DNA from: Rhizobium rhizogenes NBRC 13257
GTDB taxonomy: Bacteria; Pseudomonadota; Alphaproteobacteria; Rhizobiales; Rhizobiaceae
Direction of reading: 5' to 3'
DNA: 64,000 bases
Assembly: GCF_000696095.1 (NCBI RefSeq)
Contig: NZ_BAYX01000002.1
Coordinates: 186,001 to 250,000, forward strand
Shown here: positions 7,640 through 15,750 of the stretch, one piece after another
Layout of the letters: each line of letters begins with the position of its first letter
Position numbering within the stretch: position 1 is the stretch's first letter
Made by a program: the position numbers and the translations under genes
Notes under the pieces: generated by a model
The model's input: the letters and a program-made list of their open reading frames with translations, nothing else
The model's database searches: none
Told to the model about the DNA's origin: nothing

Positions 7640-8914
7640 TCAACCAGCGTGCGGCTCGCGATACAATCGCGCAATTCCCAGAAACGCCAGCAAGGCTCCG
7701 CTTCCGAGAATAGCGGTGATCGTTAGCGCCCAATTCACGCCGATATTCTCCATCAGCAGGGCGAAGGCGAAGGGCGCGGCCGAGGAGACGATCAGGCGGA
7801 CCGACATGAGCTGACCCTGGCGGGCGCCGTATCCCTCACTGCCGAAGAGGGCCAGGGGCAATACGCCGCTGACAATGCTGTAAAGCCCGTTCCCCATGCC
7901 GAACAGGACGGCGAAGGCCAATGCTCCGGGAACGGAAGGTGCGGTCAGAAGCAGCAGCGCCGCCGATGCCGGTAGCATTGCGGCGGAAATCATCGCAAGC
8001 CTGAGCTGGGACAGGTTTTTGCCGAACATCATGTTGATGAAGCGACTTGTCACCTGTGCAGGGCCGAAGAGCGTGCCGACCATGACGCCGGCAACGCCGA
8101 GCCCCAGCGCGCCGAGAAGCGGCAGCATATGCACGAGAATGGCCGAGCTGACGAAGCTCTGGAGCGCAAAGCCGATCGACAGGAGGATGGAGCCTCTTCG
8201 TCGCGCGGCGAGGGGAAGGCTGCCGTCGACCGTTGCGTTCGGTGCGGTGGCGTCGGCGTCACCTGTTTTATCGGGACGCCGGTTCAGCCGTGACAGCCAT
8301 GCATGGATCGGCAGGCAGATGAAAAAGTTCATCGCCGCGAAGACAAAATATACCTGCTGCCACGACAGTGCGTTATGGAGCGCGGTGGTGAACGGCCAGA
8401 AGATCGTCGAGGCAAGGCCGGCGATCAGCGTCAGGTGGACGATGCTGCGCTGCGCGGTCCGGGGCTGTTGCTGCACGAGAAGAGCAAAGGCGGCGCCATA
8501 TTGCACCAGGGTCGAGGCAATCTCGACGGCGATCAGCGCCGGCACGAAGGCGATGCCGACGGGTGCCAGGGCGCAGGCGATCAGAGCGGCCGCGGCCGCC
8601 AGCGACCCGACCGTCATGATGCGTGCGGCACCATAGTGGTCAATCCAGCGGCCTGCCCATGGCGCGGCCAGACCGCCGATCAAAAGCGCGCCCGACAGCA
8701 CGCCGAAAATCCATTCGGTCGGCCATCCAAAGTCATGCGCCATGGCGGGCGCCAGAATACTGAAGCTGTAATAGAGCGTGCCATAGCCGATGATCTGCGT
8801 CAGGCCGAGCGCCGCGATGACGAGCAAGGGTCTTGCGCGCGGCGTAGCGGCGGAAGGATTCGCCGGGGATCCGTTGAGGCAATCGGTGGATGCATCCGCG
8901 AGATCGCCCGACAT
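7640..8914 (-). CDS. MFS transporter, last gene of ars operon
   Basis: A 424-residue major facilitator with about 12 hydrophobic segments, starting after a 30-residue hydrophilic leader (LLVIAALGLTQIIGYGTLYYSF). The segment between the first helices contains GRWIDHYGAARIM, a variant of the MFS loop 2-3 motif. Its ATG (8914-8912) overlaps the acr3 stop by one base (TGATG), which implies translational coupling. The reading frame stays open far upstream inside acr3, but that part is a shadow. An MFS protein in agrobacterial ars operons, ArsK, exports trivalent arsenicals and antimonite. This gene has the matching position, but I could not compare sequences. Confidence 0.85.
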   Translation of the reverse strand: MSGDLADASTDCLNGSPANPSAATPRARPLLVIAALGLTQIIGYGTLYYSFSILAPAMAHDFGWPTEWIFGVLSGALLIGGLAAPWAGRWIDHYGAARIMTVGSLAAAAALIACALAPVGIAFVPALIAVEIASTLVQYGAAFALLVQQQPRTAQRSIVHLTLIAGLASTIFWPFTTALHNALSWQQVYFVFAAMNFFICLPIHAWLSRLNRRPDKTGDADATAPNATVDGSLPLAARRRGSILLSIGFALQSFVSSAILVHMLPLLGALGLGVAGVMVGTLFGPAQVTSRFINMMFGKNLSQLRLAMISAAMLPASAALLLLTAPSVPGALAFAVLFGMGNGLYSIVSGVLPLALFGSEGYGARQGQLMSVRLIVSSAAPFAFALLMENIGVNWALTITAILGSGALLAFLGIARLYREPHAG

Positions 8915-9969
8915 CAGCGCTGGATCTCGGCGACTCCCGCGACCCTGTCGCTGCGCTCGTACCAGCCCTTGGATCTGTTCACGGCCCAGACGACGGTAAG
9001 CATGACCGGCACTTCGATCAGCACGCCGACGACCGTGGCGAGTGCGGCGCCGGAATGGAAGCCGAACAGGCTGATTGCGGCGGCAACGGCAAGCTCGAAG
9101 AAGTTCGACGCCCCGATCAATGCGGAGGGGGCGGCGACGCAATGCTGTTCGCCGGCAATGCGATTGAGCAGATAGGCGAACCCGGCATTGAAATAGACCT
9201 GGATCAGGATTGGTATGGCAAGGAGTGCGATGACCAGCGGTTGCGCAACGATCTCTCCGCCCTGGAAGCCGAACAGCAGCGCCAGCGTTGCCAGCAGCGC
9301 CGCGAGCGATACCGGGCCGAGCCTGACCAGCAGCAGATCGAGAGCCTCCTGGCTGCCCGAGGCAAGCAATCGTCGGCGCAGGAGCTGTGCGATGATCACC
9401 GGAATGACGATGTAGAGCACAACCGACAGGACAAGCGTGCCCCACGGCACGGTGATGGCGGAAAGGCCAAGCAACAGGCCGACGAGTGGCGCAAAGGCGA
9501 CGACCATGATGGCGTCGTTGAGCGCCACCTGGCTCAGCGTAAAATGCGGTTCGCCCTTGGTCAGGTTCGACCAGACGAACACCATGGCGGTGCAGGGCGC
9601 GGCGGCGAGGATGATCAACCCGGCGATATAGCTGTCGATCTGGCCGGCCGGCAGATAGGGCCGGAACAGCCAGCCTATGAACAGCCAGCCGAGCAGAGCC
9701 ATCGAAAAGGGTTTCACCGCCCAGTTGATGAACAGTGTCACGCCGATGCCGCGCCAATGGCGGCCGACTTCGCCAAGGGCGGCGAAATCGATCTTGAGCA
9801 GCATCGGAATGACCATCAGCCAGATCAGCAAGGCGACCGGCAGGTTGACCCGCGCAATCTCGGCCGCGCCGATGGCCTGGAATGCACCGGGCATGATGTG
9901 CCCGAGCGCGATGCCGACGACGATGCAGAGGGCGACCCAGAGGGTGAGATAGCGTTCAAAGGTCGACAT
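8914..9969 (-). CDS. acr3: ACR3-family arsenite efflux permease
   Basis: A 351-residue inner-membrane carrier with about ten membrane segments that exports arsenite using the proton-motive force. ACR3-type features are PVALLIWLMVIPMLLKIDF in the second helix, the helix-4 APCTAMVFVWSNLTKGE with the conserved cysteine needed for transport in characterised family members, and LNDAIMVVAFAPLVGLLLG. The length fits ACR3 and not the ~430-residue E. coli ArsB type. The ATG at 9969 is preceded by GAGGAGGCGCC, a strong ribosome binding site. It follows arsC by 9 bp and is coupled to the downstream MFS gene. Confidence 0.93.
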   Translation of the reverse strand: MSTFERYLTLWVALCIVVGIALGHIMPGAFQAIGAAEIARVNLPVALLIWLMVIPMLLKIDFAALGEVGRHWRGIGVTLFINWAVKPFSMALLGWLFIGWLFRPYLPAGQIDSYIAGLIILAAAPCTAMVFVWSNLTKGEPHFTLSQVALNDAIMVVAFAPLVGLLLGLSAITVPWGTLVLSVVLYIVIPVIIAQLLRRRLLASGSQEALDLLLVRLGPVSLAALLATLALLFGFQGGEIVAQPLVIALLAIPILIQVYFNAGFAYLLNRIAGEQHCVAAPSALIGASNFFELAVAAAISLFGFHSGAALATVVGVLIEVPVMLTVVWAVNRSKGWYERSDRVAGVAEIQR

Positions 9970-9978
9970 GGCGCCTCC

Positions 9979-10404
9979 TCACGCGCTCGCGACGCGGCGG
10001 CCGTGCTCGTCGACAATGCGTTCGCCGTCCTCCTTGAAGAATTCACCGAGCTGGGGAGGCAGCAGATCGAGAACCTCTTCCGACGGCCGGCAAAGCTTCA
10101 CACCCTTCGGGCTCACCACGATCGGCCGGTTGATCAGGATAGGATGCTGCATCATCGCGTCGAGAAGCTGATCATCCGTCAGGCTCGGATCGCCAAGGCC
10201 GAGTTCCGCATAGGGCGTGCCCTTTTCCCGCAACAACTCGCGGGTGGCTATTCCCATCCGCGCGATGAGCTGTATCAGCATCGCGCGCGACGGCGTCGTC
10301 TTCAGATATTCGATGACATGCGGCTCGATGCCGGCATTGCGGATCAGCGCCACTGTGTTGCGCGAGGTGCCGCAGTCGGGGTGGTGGTAAATGATAACAT
10401 CCAT
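9979..10404 (-). CDS. arsC: ArsC, glutaredoxin-type arsenate reductase
   Basis: A 141-residue cytoplasmic enzyme that reduces arsenate to arsenite, which the adjacent permease then exports. The N-terminus MDVIIYHHPDCGTSRNT holds the HX3CX3R active site of the glutaredoxin/glutathione-coupled ArsC class, with the catalytic Cys at residue 10. The downstream HPILINRPIVVSPKGVKLCRP is the conserved second motif of this class. I chose ATG at 10404 because family members start right before the first beta strand. A GTG at 10416 in the same frame is possible but has no better ribosome binding site. It is the second gene of the ars operon. Confidence 0.93.
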   Translation of the reverse strand: MDVIIYHHPDCGTSRNTVALIRNAGIEPHVIEYLKTTPSRAMLIQLIARMGIATRELLREKGTPYAELGLGDPSLTDDQLLDAMMQHPILINRPIVVSPKGVKLCRPSEEVLDLLPPQLGEFFKEDGERIVDEHGRRVASA

Positions 10405-10503
10405 GATCTGACTCACTTTGTGTTGCGTTGGGCTTTATCCCGGTGCGCGGTTGCCTCTTGGGGTCGGGCGATTTCGTTGAAGAAGCGGTCTGATTGATGG
10501 GCA

Positions 10504-10866
10504 TCACGCATGAGCGGCGTCCTTCTCGGGCTCGCAGCAGGAGGATAGCGCCGCAACAGCCGGGCTGCACACATCGGGATGGCCCTGGCAGCAGTCGCGC
10601 ATGAGGAATTCGATGAGACCGGAGAGCGCCGGATAGGAGGCAGTGTAGATGATCGAGCGGCCCTCGCGCCGGGATTCGACCAATCCGGCGTGTTCGAGAT
10701 GGCTCAGGTGGAAGGATATGCGCGAGGAGGAGGCGCCATCCATGGCTTCGCCGATCGCGCCGGCCGGCAATCCTTCGGGGCCGGCCGTCACCAGCAGGCG
10801 GACGATTCGCAGCCGGGTTTCCTGCGAGAGTGCCGCGAAAGCGTCGAGGGCTTGCTTTTCGTTCAT
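10504..10866 (-). CDS. arsR: ArsR, arsenic-responsive repressor
   Basis: A 120-residue ArsR/SmtB winged-helix repressor. The recognition helix region is SSSRISFHLSHLEHAGLV (47-64), followed by the wing SRREGRSIIYTAS. There is no ELCVCDL motif in helix 3. The As(III)-binding cysteines instead lie near the C-terminus, as DCCQGHPDVC (C92, C93, C100) with a further CC pair at 109-110. This resembles the arrangement characterised in Acidithiobacillus ferrooxidans ArsR. It heads the leftward operon and faces a divergent hypothetical gene across a 46-bp gap containing an ArsR-like palindrome. Confidence 0.93.
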   Translation of the reverse strand: MNEKQALDAFAALSQETRLRIVRLLVTAGPEGLPAGAIGEAMDGASSSRISFHLSHLEHAGLVESRREGRSIIYTASYPALSGLIEFLMRDCCQGHPDVCSPAVAALSSCCEPEKDAAHA

Positions 10867-10878
10867 TATCGCCTCAAT

Positions 10879-10898
10879 ATCTCAAGAGTAATTGAGAT
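10879..10898. promoter_or_regulatory. Probable ArsR operator shared by divergent genes
   Basis: ATCTCAA (10879-10885) and TTGAGAT (10892-10898) form a perfect inverted repeat with a 6-bp spacer. TCAA-N6-TTGA is the usual arrangement of ArsR operators. The site lies 13 bp upstream of arsR and 15 bp upstream of the rightward gene, so repressor bound here could silence both. Confidence 0.7.
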
Positions 10899-10912
10899 AA
10901 AGGTATACGAAG

Positions 10913-11437
10913 ATGATTGATGACACCAGACCCCGCGAGATGGATTTTCATGGCGACGCTTCGCTCGGCGCACTTCTGGCCGCCCTGGAGCCGTATGCCG
11001 GCAAGGCGCTTGTAATCGACTATGGTGGGCAGACGATCCGGCCCGGCTATCACGTTACCGAGGTGAAGGCCGGCTCATTCGTCACGCTCGACTGCGGCGG
11101 AAACCCGGATGTATGGCGCGAGACGATCCTGCAGATCGAAGACATCGCCCAAGAAGGCGAGGGCGATTACCTGTCGGTCGACAAATTTCGGGGGATTCTC
11201 GATCAGGTTGCTCAACGAATCGAGCTTGACGCTGGCGCGCGACTCACCCTCGAGGTAGGGCCGCCGGATGTGGCGATGCAGATTTTTGATGTTGGTAGGC
11301 TGCGCATCGAGGCCGATCGCGTCATACTACGGCTCGTCGCTCGTTCGGCGATCTGTAAACCAAGGCATCGGGTAAGACAGGAAACGGCTGCATGCTGTGG
11401 CCCGAGGGCGGCTGGCAAAGACTGCTGCGCGGCCTAA
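10913..11437 (+). CDS. Hypothetical protein with Cys-rich tail, divergent from arsR
   Basis: A 174-residue protein that I do not recognise with certainty. It may belong to the DUF6428 family often seen next to arsR. Most of it (MDFHGDASLGALLAALEPY, VKAGSFVTLDCGG, WRETILQI, YLSVDKFRGILDQVAQRIEL) looks like a compact soluble alpha/beta domain without signal peptide or membrane segment. The last 15 residues carry two cysteine pairs (AACCGP and DCCAA). The start ATG at 10913 has AAAGG upstream. It shares the arsR operator, so arsenic induction is likely, and the cysteine pairs could bind trivalent arsenic. Both points are inference. Confidence 0.7.
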   Translation: MIDDTRPREMDFHGDASLGALLAALEPYAGKALVIDYGGQTIRPGYHVTEVKAGSFVTLDCGGNPDVWRETILQIEDIAQEGEGDYLSVDKFRGILDQVAQRIELDAGARLTLEVGPPDVAMQIFDVGRLRIEADRVILRLVARSAICKPRHRVRQETAACCGPRAAGKDCCAA

Positions 11438-12042
11438 AGGTCGAGAGAGTGGCGCTGAAGTGGCATCCATCCGGCTGCCGTTTCCTCCATTATAAGGTTT
11501 GTCGGTCCTATTTTGTCATTCTGCTGCAATCGTGCGAGCGGATAATTCTCAAATCGTGGCTCCCCGTCGAATCGGTCGCAATAGAATCGCGCGCTCGCAA
11601 GTACCGGTCGGGGACCTCGGAATGAGGTTTGCCCGTTCCGCGCTGTCGAAGCGGGTCGCGGTAAATGTCGGAAATGGCGTGTGCAGCGTCGTTGATATCA
11701 CGGATTTGCCGCGGATCTGCCATGTTGGCAGCTTGTCCCATTTCCATGTCTTATTTAAAATCGGCTCGTAAGTGTCCGTACATTAAGGACTTTCTTAACG
11801 AAGTCTAAACAAATGTGGCGCCTGTGTTGCTGACTTGTGTCCTTTCGGCAACAGGAATTGTGTAAGGCTCCTGTGAATCTCCCTTTCAGGCAAGATGTAG
11901 ATTGCGTGACAGTTCGCGTCTTGTATTTTCAAATTCGGAAGCGAGGGCGATTGATCGTCCACTTCTTGAAACACGAGGATGGGGCAGGGAATACCTTCGG
12001 GTAGTTCTCATTCTCGAATGAAACTTTGACTGGAGGTCAATA
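11438..12042. other. 605-bp intergenic region upstream of first porin
   Basis: I see no convincing gene here. The short frames in it lack ribosome binding sites and family features. The right half (11760-12040) is richer in A/T than its neighbours and is probably the promoter and long 5' leader of the porin. It ends in CTGGAGG seven bases before the porin ATG. A pair of TTAA words 8 bp apart (11784-11799) is outside the CtrA spacing. I could not assign a -35/-10 pair with confidence. Confidence 0.5.
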
Positions 12043-13104
12043 ATGAACATCAAGAGCCTTCTTCTCGGCTCCGCTGCTGCTTTGGTAGCAGTTTCCGGTG
12101 CTCATGCAGCTGACGCTATCGTTGCTGCTGAGCCTGAGCCGCTTGAATACGTTCGCATCTGCGACGCATACGGCGCCGGCTACTTCTTCATTCCGGGCAC
12201 CGAAACCTGCCTCAAGATCGGCGGTAAGGTTCGTACCGAAGGTCAGTGGTACGATGCCTACAACCCGAACAACGTTCGTGGCACGCTCTGGCACACCCGC
12301 GCTGAGTTGAACGTCAACACCGCGACCGACACTGAATATGGTCCGCTGAAGACCGAAACCATCGTTCGTTGGGATTGGCAGGAAGGCGCTTCCACCAACA
12401 CCAATCTGCTGTGGGCTTACATCAGCCTCGGTGGCTTCACCGTTGGTAAGACGGACTCGCAGTTCAACCAGTTCACCGGCTACGCCGGCGACGTCATCAA
12501 CGACGACGTTGTCTATGACGGCCCGTATGAACTCAACCAGTTGACCTACAACTACGATGCAGGCAACGGCTTCACGGCTGTGATCTCGCTCGAAGACAGC
12601 AACTCCGGCGTTGGCGCTACGGGCGTTAACGGCGAAGACAGCTCTGACCATTATGCTCCTGACGTTGTCGCCGGTGTTGGCTACAAGGCTGGCGCTTGGG
12701 CCTTCAAGGTCGTCGGTGGTTATGACTCCATCGTCGAAGAAGGTGCTGTCAAGGCTCGCGTCGACGCTGACTTCGGTGCCTTCTCGGCATTCGTCATGGG
12801 CGGCTACAACACCGACGGCAACAAGCTGAACAAGTACGCCGGCTCGAACGGTGGCGGCGACGCTGCTGATATCGGCTGGGGCGACTGGGCAGTTTGGGGC
12901 GGCGTTGGCGTACCGGTCAACGAAAAGCTGAAGTGGAACCTGCAGCTCGCCTACACCGACTCGAAGATCTTTGCCGCGACCACGAACCTCAAGTTCAACC
13001 CGGTCAAGAACCTTCTGATCGAGCCGGAAGTATCCTACACCAACTGGGACTCCATCAATCAGGACCAGTGGGCTGGTATCCTCCGCTTCGAGCGTTCGTT
13101 CTAA
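12043..13104 (+). CDS. ropA: RopA-type outer-membrane porin (Porin_2), copy 1
   Basis: A 353-residue outer-membrane channel protein. A signal peptide (MNIKSLLLGSAAALVAVSGAHA, cleavage after AHA-A) is followed by the Porin_2 start EPLEYVRICDAYGAGYFFIPGTETCLKIGG with two cysteines. Alternating aromatic and polar beta strands continue to the C-terminal AGILRFERSF, whose final Phe is the usual signal for outer-membrane assembly. The ribosome binding site GGAGG is strong, and codon use is strongly biased (GCT, GTT, CGT), which suggests very high expression. It is followed by its own terminator and a close paralogue. Rhizobial relatives include RopA of R. leguminosarum. Confidence 0.93.
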   Translation: MNIKSLLLGSAAALVAVSGAHAADAIVAAEPEPLEYVRICDAYGAGYFFIPGTETCLKIGGKVRTEGQWYDAYNPNNVRGTLWHTRAELNVNTATDTEYGPLKTETIVRWDWQEGASTNTNLLWAYISLGGFTVGKTDSQFNQFTGYAGDVINDDVVYDGPYELNQLTYNYDAGNGFTAVISLEDSNSGVGATGVNGEDSSDHYAPDVVAGVGYKAGAWAFKVVGGYDSIVEEGAVKARVDADFGAFSAFVMGGYNTDGNKLNKYAGSNGGGDAADIGWGDWAVWGGVGVPVNEKLKWNLQLAYTDSKIFAATTNLKFNPVKNLLIEPEVSYTNWDSINQDQWAGILRFERSF

Positions 13105-13149
13105 TCTGATTTGACTTCGGTCATGATCTGATTTGTCACGCAAGTGACG

Positions 13150-13178
13150 AAAAGCCCGGCTTTCGAGCCGGGCTTTTT
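13150..13178 (+). terminator. Rho-independent terminator of porin copy 1
   Basis: An 11-bp perfect stem, AAAGCCCGGCT (13151-13161) with AGCCGGGCTTT (13166-13176), closes a TTCG tetraloop and runs into a T tract. It begins 46 bases after the porin stop. Confidence 0.92.
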
Positions 13179-13580
13179 GCGTTCCGGGCAAGGTCGATCG
13201 CCCTCTGCTTTCGGCGTCTGAAGCACATTCTCCGCTATTTTATGTATTAGTTTTGTATAAATGGTGGGCGCCGTATAACTTGAGGATCCCCGGAAAGTAA
13301 TGTCGGGTAAAGTGCGGCGGCAAGATCGGCTATTTCATGTGACAATTTTGCGACGTGATTTTTGTGCAACGCAAAATTCGAAACGAGCGTCACATATGCT
13401 CATAGTTTATCTCTGATATTGCTCTGAAAAATTCGATCTGTAGGTTCGCAAATCAGAAGCGAGGCTTACGGTTTCGTTTCTCCCAGATCAGGGGTCAACT
13501 TTGAACGCAAGGTGGGGTGGGGCACGTCGTTTTTCGGCGCGAATTCTCTTACCTAAATTTATATTGGAACTGGAGTTACC
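13179..13580. other. Inter-porin region with large two-part inverted repeat
   Basis: No gene is visible. The region is AT-rich. It contains contiguous 5' arms ATGTGAC (13337-13343) and AATTTTGCG (13344-13352). Their complements are CGCAAAATT (13370-13378) and GTCACAT (13389-13395), separated by a 10-nt bulge. As RNA this would fold into a 16-bp interrupted stem about 190 bases before the second porin ATG. As DNA it could be a regulator-binding palindrome. The ribosome binding site CTGGAG lies just before 13581. Confidence 0.55.
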
Positions 13581-14648
13581 ATGAACATCAAGAGCCTTCT
13601 TCTCGGCTCCGCTGCTGCGCTGGCAGCAGTTTCCGGTGCTCATGCAGCCGACGCTATCGTCGCTGCCGAGCCCGAGCCGCTTGAATACGTTCGCATCTGC
13701 GACGCCTATGGCGCCGGCTATTTCTTCATTCCGGGCACCGAAACCTGCCTCAAGATCGGCGGTATGGTTCGTACCGAAGGTGGCTGGTACAATGCTTACA
13801 AGGCTGGCCAGGAAGCCGGTGAACGCGGCACCTACTGGCATACCCGCGCTGAACTGAGACTTTCGACCGCATCGGACACCGAATACGGTCCGTTGAAGAC
13901 CAGCACGGTCTATCGCTACGACTGGAACGACGGCAACTCCACCACCAGCAAGCTGCTCTGGGCCAATATCAGCCTCGGTGGCTTCCTCGTTGGTAAGAAC
14001 GATTCGGTCTACTCGACCTTCCTCGGCTATGCCGGCGACGTCATCAACGACGACGTGATCGAGTACGGTATCAATGGTGGCGACGAGCTGAACCAGCTCA
14101 CCTACAACTATGATGCCGGCAATGGCTTCACCGCTGTAATCTCGCTGGAAGATTCCAATTCCGGCACGGGCGCAACCGGTGCAAATGGCGAAAACAGCTC
14201 CGACCACTATGCTCCGGACGTTGTCGCCGGTGCTGGCTACAAGGCTGGCGCTTGGCAGTTCCGTGTCGTCGGTGGCTACGACTCCATCGTTGAAGAAGGC
14301 GCTGTCAAGGCTCGCGTTGACGCCGACTTCGGCATTCTGACCGCTTTCGTTATGGGTGGCTACAACACCGATGGCAATAAGCTCAACAAGTATGCCGGCG
14401 CAGGCGGAGATGGTCTTGGCTGGGGCGACTGGGCTGTCTGGGGCGGCGTTGGCGTTCCGGTCAACGACAAGCTGAAGTGGAACCTGCAGCTTTCCTACGA
14501 CGACGTGAAGACCTTCGCTGCGACGACGAACGTCAAGTTCAACCCTGTCAAGGACCTGCTGATCGAGCCGGAATTGACCTACGTGAACTATGACGCCGCT
14601 AACAAGGATACCTGGGCTGGTATCCTGCGCTTCCAGCGTACGTTCTAA
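13581..14648 (+). CDS. ropA: RopA-type outer-membrane porin (Porin_2), copy 2
   Basis: A 355-residue paralogue of the preceding porin. The first 60 residues are almost identical at both protein and DNA level, including the signal peptide and the CLKIGG segment. The middle diverges in putative loop regions (YKAGQEAGERG, VIEYGINGGDE), and the end converges again (KLKWNLQLSYDD, AGILRFQRTF). Another marked similarity is the DAGNGFTAVISLEDSNSG segment. Codon bias is similarly strong. It has its own leader and terminator, so the two copies can be regulated separately. I would expect a trimeric 16-strand pore like other alphaproteobacterial porins. Confidence 0.93.
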   Translation: MNIKSLLLGSAAALAAVSGAHAADAIVAAEPEPLEYVRICDAYGAGYFFIPGTETCLKIGGMVRTEGGWYNAYKAGQEAGERGTYWHTRAELRLSTASDTEYGPLKTSTVYRYDWNDGNSTTSKLLWANISLGGFLVGKNDSVYSTFLGYAGDVINDDVIEYGINGGDELNQLTYNYDAGNGFTAVISLEDSNSGTGATGANGENSSDHYAPDVVAGAGYKAGAWQFRVVGGYDSIVEEGAVKARVDADFGILTAFVMGGYNTDGNKLNKYAGAGGDGLGWGDWAVWGGVGVPVNDKLKWNLQLSYDDVKTFAATTNVKFNPVKDLLIEPELTYVNYDAANKDTWAGILRFQRTF

Positions 14649-14709
14649 TTCGGTTCGAACAACCGGATTTGATATAGCTCATATTCTGATCTGACCTCCG
14701 ATCAGAAGG

Positions 14710-14740
14710 AAATGGCCCGGTTTTCCCAACCGGGCCATTT
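14710..14740 (+). terminator. Rho-independent terminator of porin copy 2
   Basis: A 13-bp perfect stem has arms 14710-14722 (AAATGGCCCGGTT) and 14728-14740 (AACCGGGCCATTT) around a 5-base loop. Because the stem is flanked by A and T on both sides it could also stop leftward transcription from the convergent hydrolase. Confidence 0.85.
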
Positions 14741-14773
14741 CTGTTCTTGGCTTACGCTTGCTGTCGCGCAGGC

Positions 14774-15667
14774 TCAGCTCGCCGCGAGGAAATCCCCGAC
14801 CGCAGCCGGGATATCCCCGAGATGCAGGATGGGCGCATGTCCTTGCCCCACGGCAGTCTTGATCGTCATGCCGGGATGGCGCCGTGCCATTTCCTCGACC
14901 GTCGCCATTGTCAGCAGTTTGGAGTTTTCCCCGCGAATCACCATCAGCGGGATGTCTCGGAATGCCTCGAATTGCGGCCACAGATCCGGAAGCGGCGCCT
15001 CAAGGTCCAGCGCCTGCATCTGTGCGGCAATTGCGGGGTCATAATCAGCGACGATCTTTTCATCTTTGACAGTGTAGATCGCCCGCGCCATGTCGCGCCA
15101 ATCCTCATCCGCGAGCGCCGAGAAGGTGGCACCGTGATTTTCCCGCAGGATGTCGGCGGCCTCGCTCCAGTCGGCCGGCTTCCGATCGCGGTTCAGATAG
15201 TCGCGAATATCGCCAAGCCCTTCCTTCTCCAGAACGGGACCAATGTCGTTGAGAATGATCGCCTTCAGAAGATCGGGACGGCTGGCGGCCAGCAGATGCA
15301 GGACGAGGCCGCCGCGCGACGTGCCGATGAAGACGGCTTGAGAGATATCGAGCGCGGAGCATAGGGCGAGCACGTCCTGGGCTTCCACAACGAGATTATA
15401 GTGGCTCTTGTCGTCGTCTCTGGCAGACAAGCCGCGCCCGCGCGCATCGAGCGTAATCACCCTGCGCGGCGCAGCCGGATCGCGGGACAGAAGCAGCGCC
15501 AACTGATGAAAATCCCGCGAATTGCGGGTGAGACCCGGCAGGCAGATGACGGGTGGCGGACCGGCGACCGGTGATTCGCTGCCGCCGTAATCGCGGGCAT
15601 AGAGCTTCAGTCCGTCCGGTGCCGAGATCGTTCTGACAACAAAGCCGCTCTCATCGTCGCTGCTCAT
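14774..15667 (-). CDS. Alpha/beta hydrolase
   Basis: A 297-residue alpha/beta-hydrolase-fold protein without signal peptide. The oxyanion region is VICLPGLTRNSRDF, a DARGRGLS motif follows strand 4, and the nucleophile elbow is IGTSRGG (Ser near residue 117). A strand-6 Asp or Glu (MVIRGENSKLL) and the terminal His (VGQGHAPIL) complete the catalytic triad. Substrate is unknown. Epoxide, lactone or ester hydrolysis are all possible within this superfamily. It starts at ATG 15667 and stands alone, convergent with the porin and 84 bp downstream of the transglycosylase gene on the same strand. Confidence 0.85.
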   Translation of the reverse strand: MSSDDESGFVVRTISAPDGLKLYARDYGGSESPVAGPPPVICLPGLTRNSRDFHQLALLLSRDPAAPRRVITLDARGRGLSARDDDKSHYNLVVEAQDVLALCSALDISQAVFIGTSRGGLVLHLLAASRPDLLKAIILNDIGPVLEKEGLGDIRDYLNRDRKPADWSEAADILRENHGATFSALADEDWRDMARAIYTVKDEKIVADYDPAIAAQMQALDLEAPLPDLWPQFEAFRDIPLMVIRGENSKLLTMATVEEMARRHPGMTIKTAVGQGHAPILHLGDIPAAVGDFLAAS

Positions 15668-15750
15668 CGATAGTCCCCCGTGGATGACATTTCACGAGGG
15701 ATGTAACGCCATTTTGCCGCCGTGGACAATCGGGCTTGCGAGCGATGGAC

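Noticed and set aside
8890..10497. A 535-codon rightward frame across acr3 and arsC
   Set aside because: Its translation is Asp/Gln/His-rich with no fold-like pattern and lies opposite two clear ars genes.
11508..11747. Leftward 79-codon frame in the region before the first porin
   Set aside because: No ribosome binding site, no recognisable family, and it is overlapped by another frame on the opposite strand of similar length. A decayed gene cannot be excluded.
12037..13191. Leftward 384-codon frame opposite porin copy 1
   Set aside because: Mirror of a strongly codon-biased porin gene. A similar mirror appears opposite copy 2, as expected from their shared sequence.
13488..14207. Leftward 239-codon frame opposite porin copy 2
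   Set aside because: Antisense shadow of the porin.
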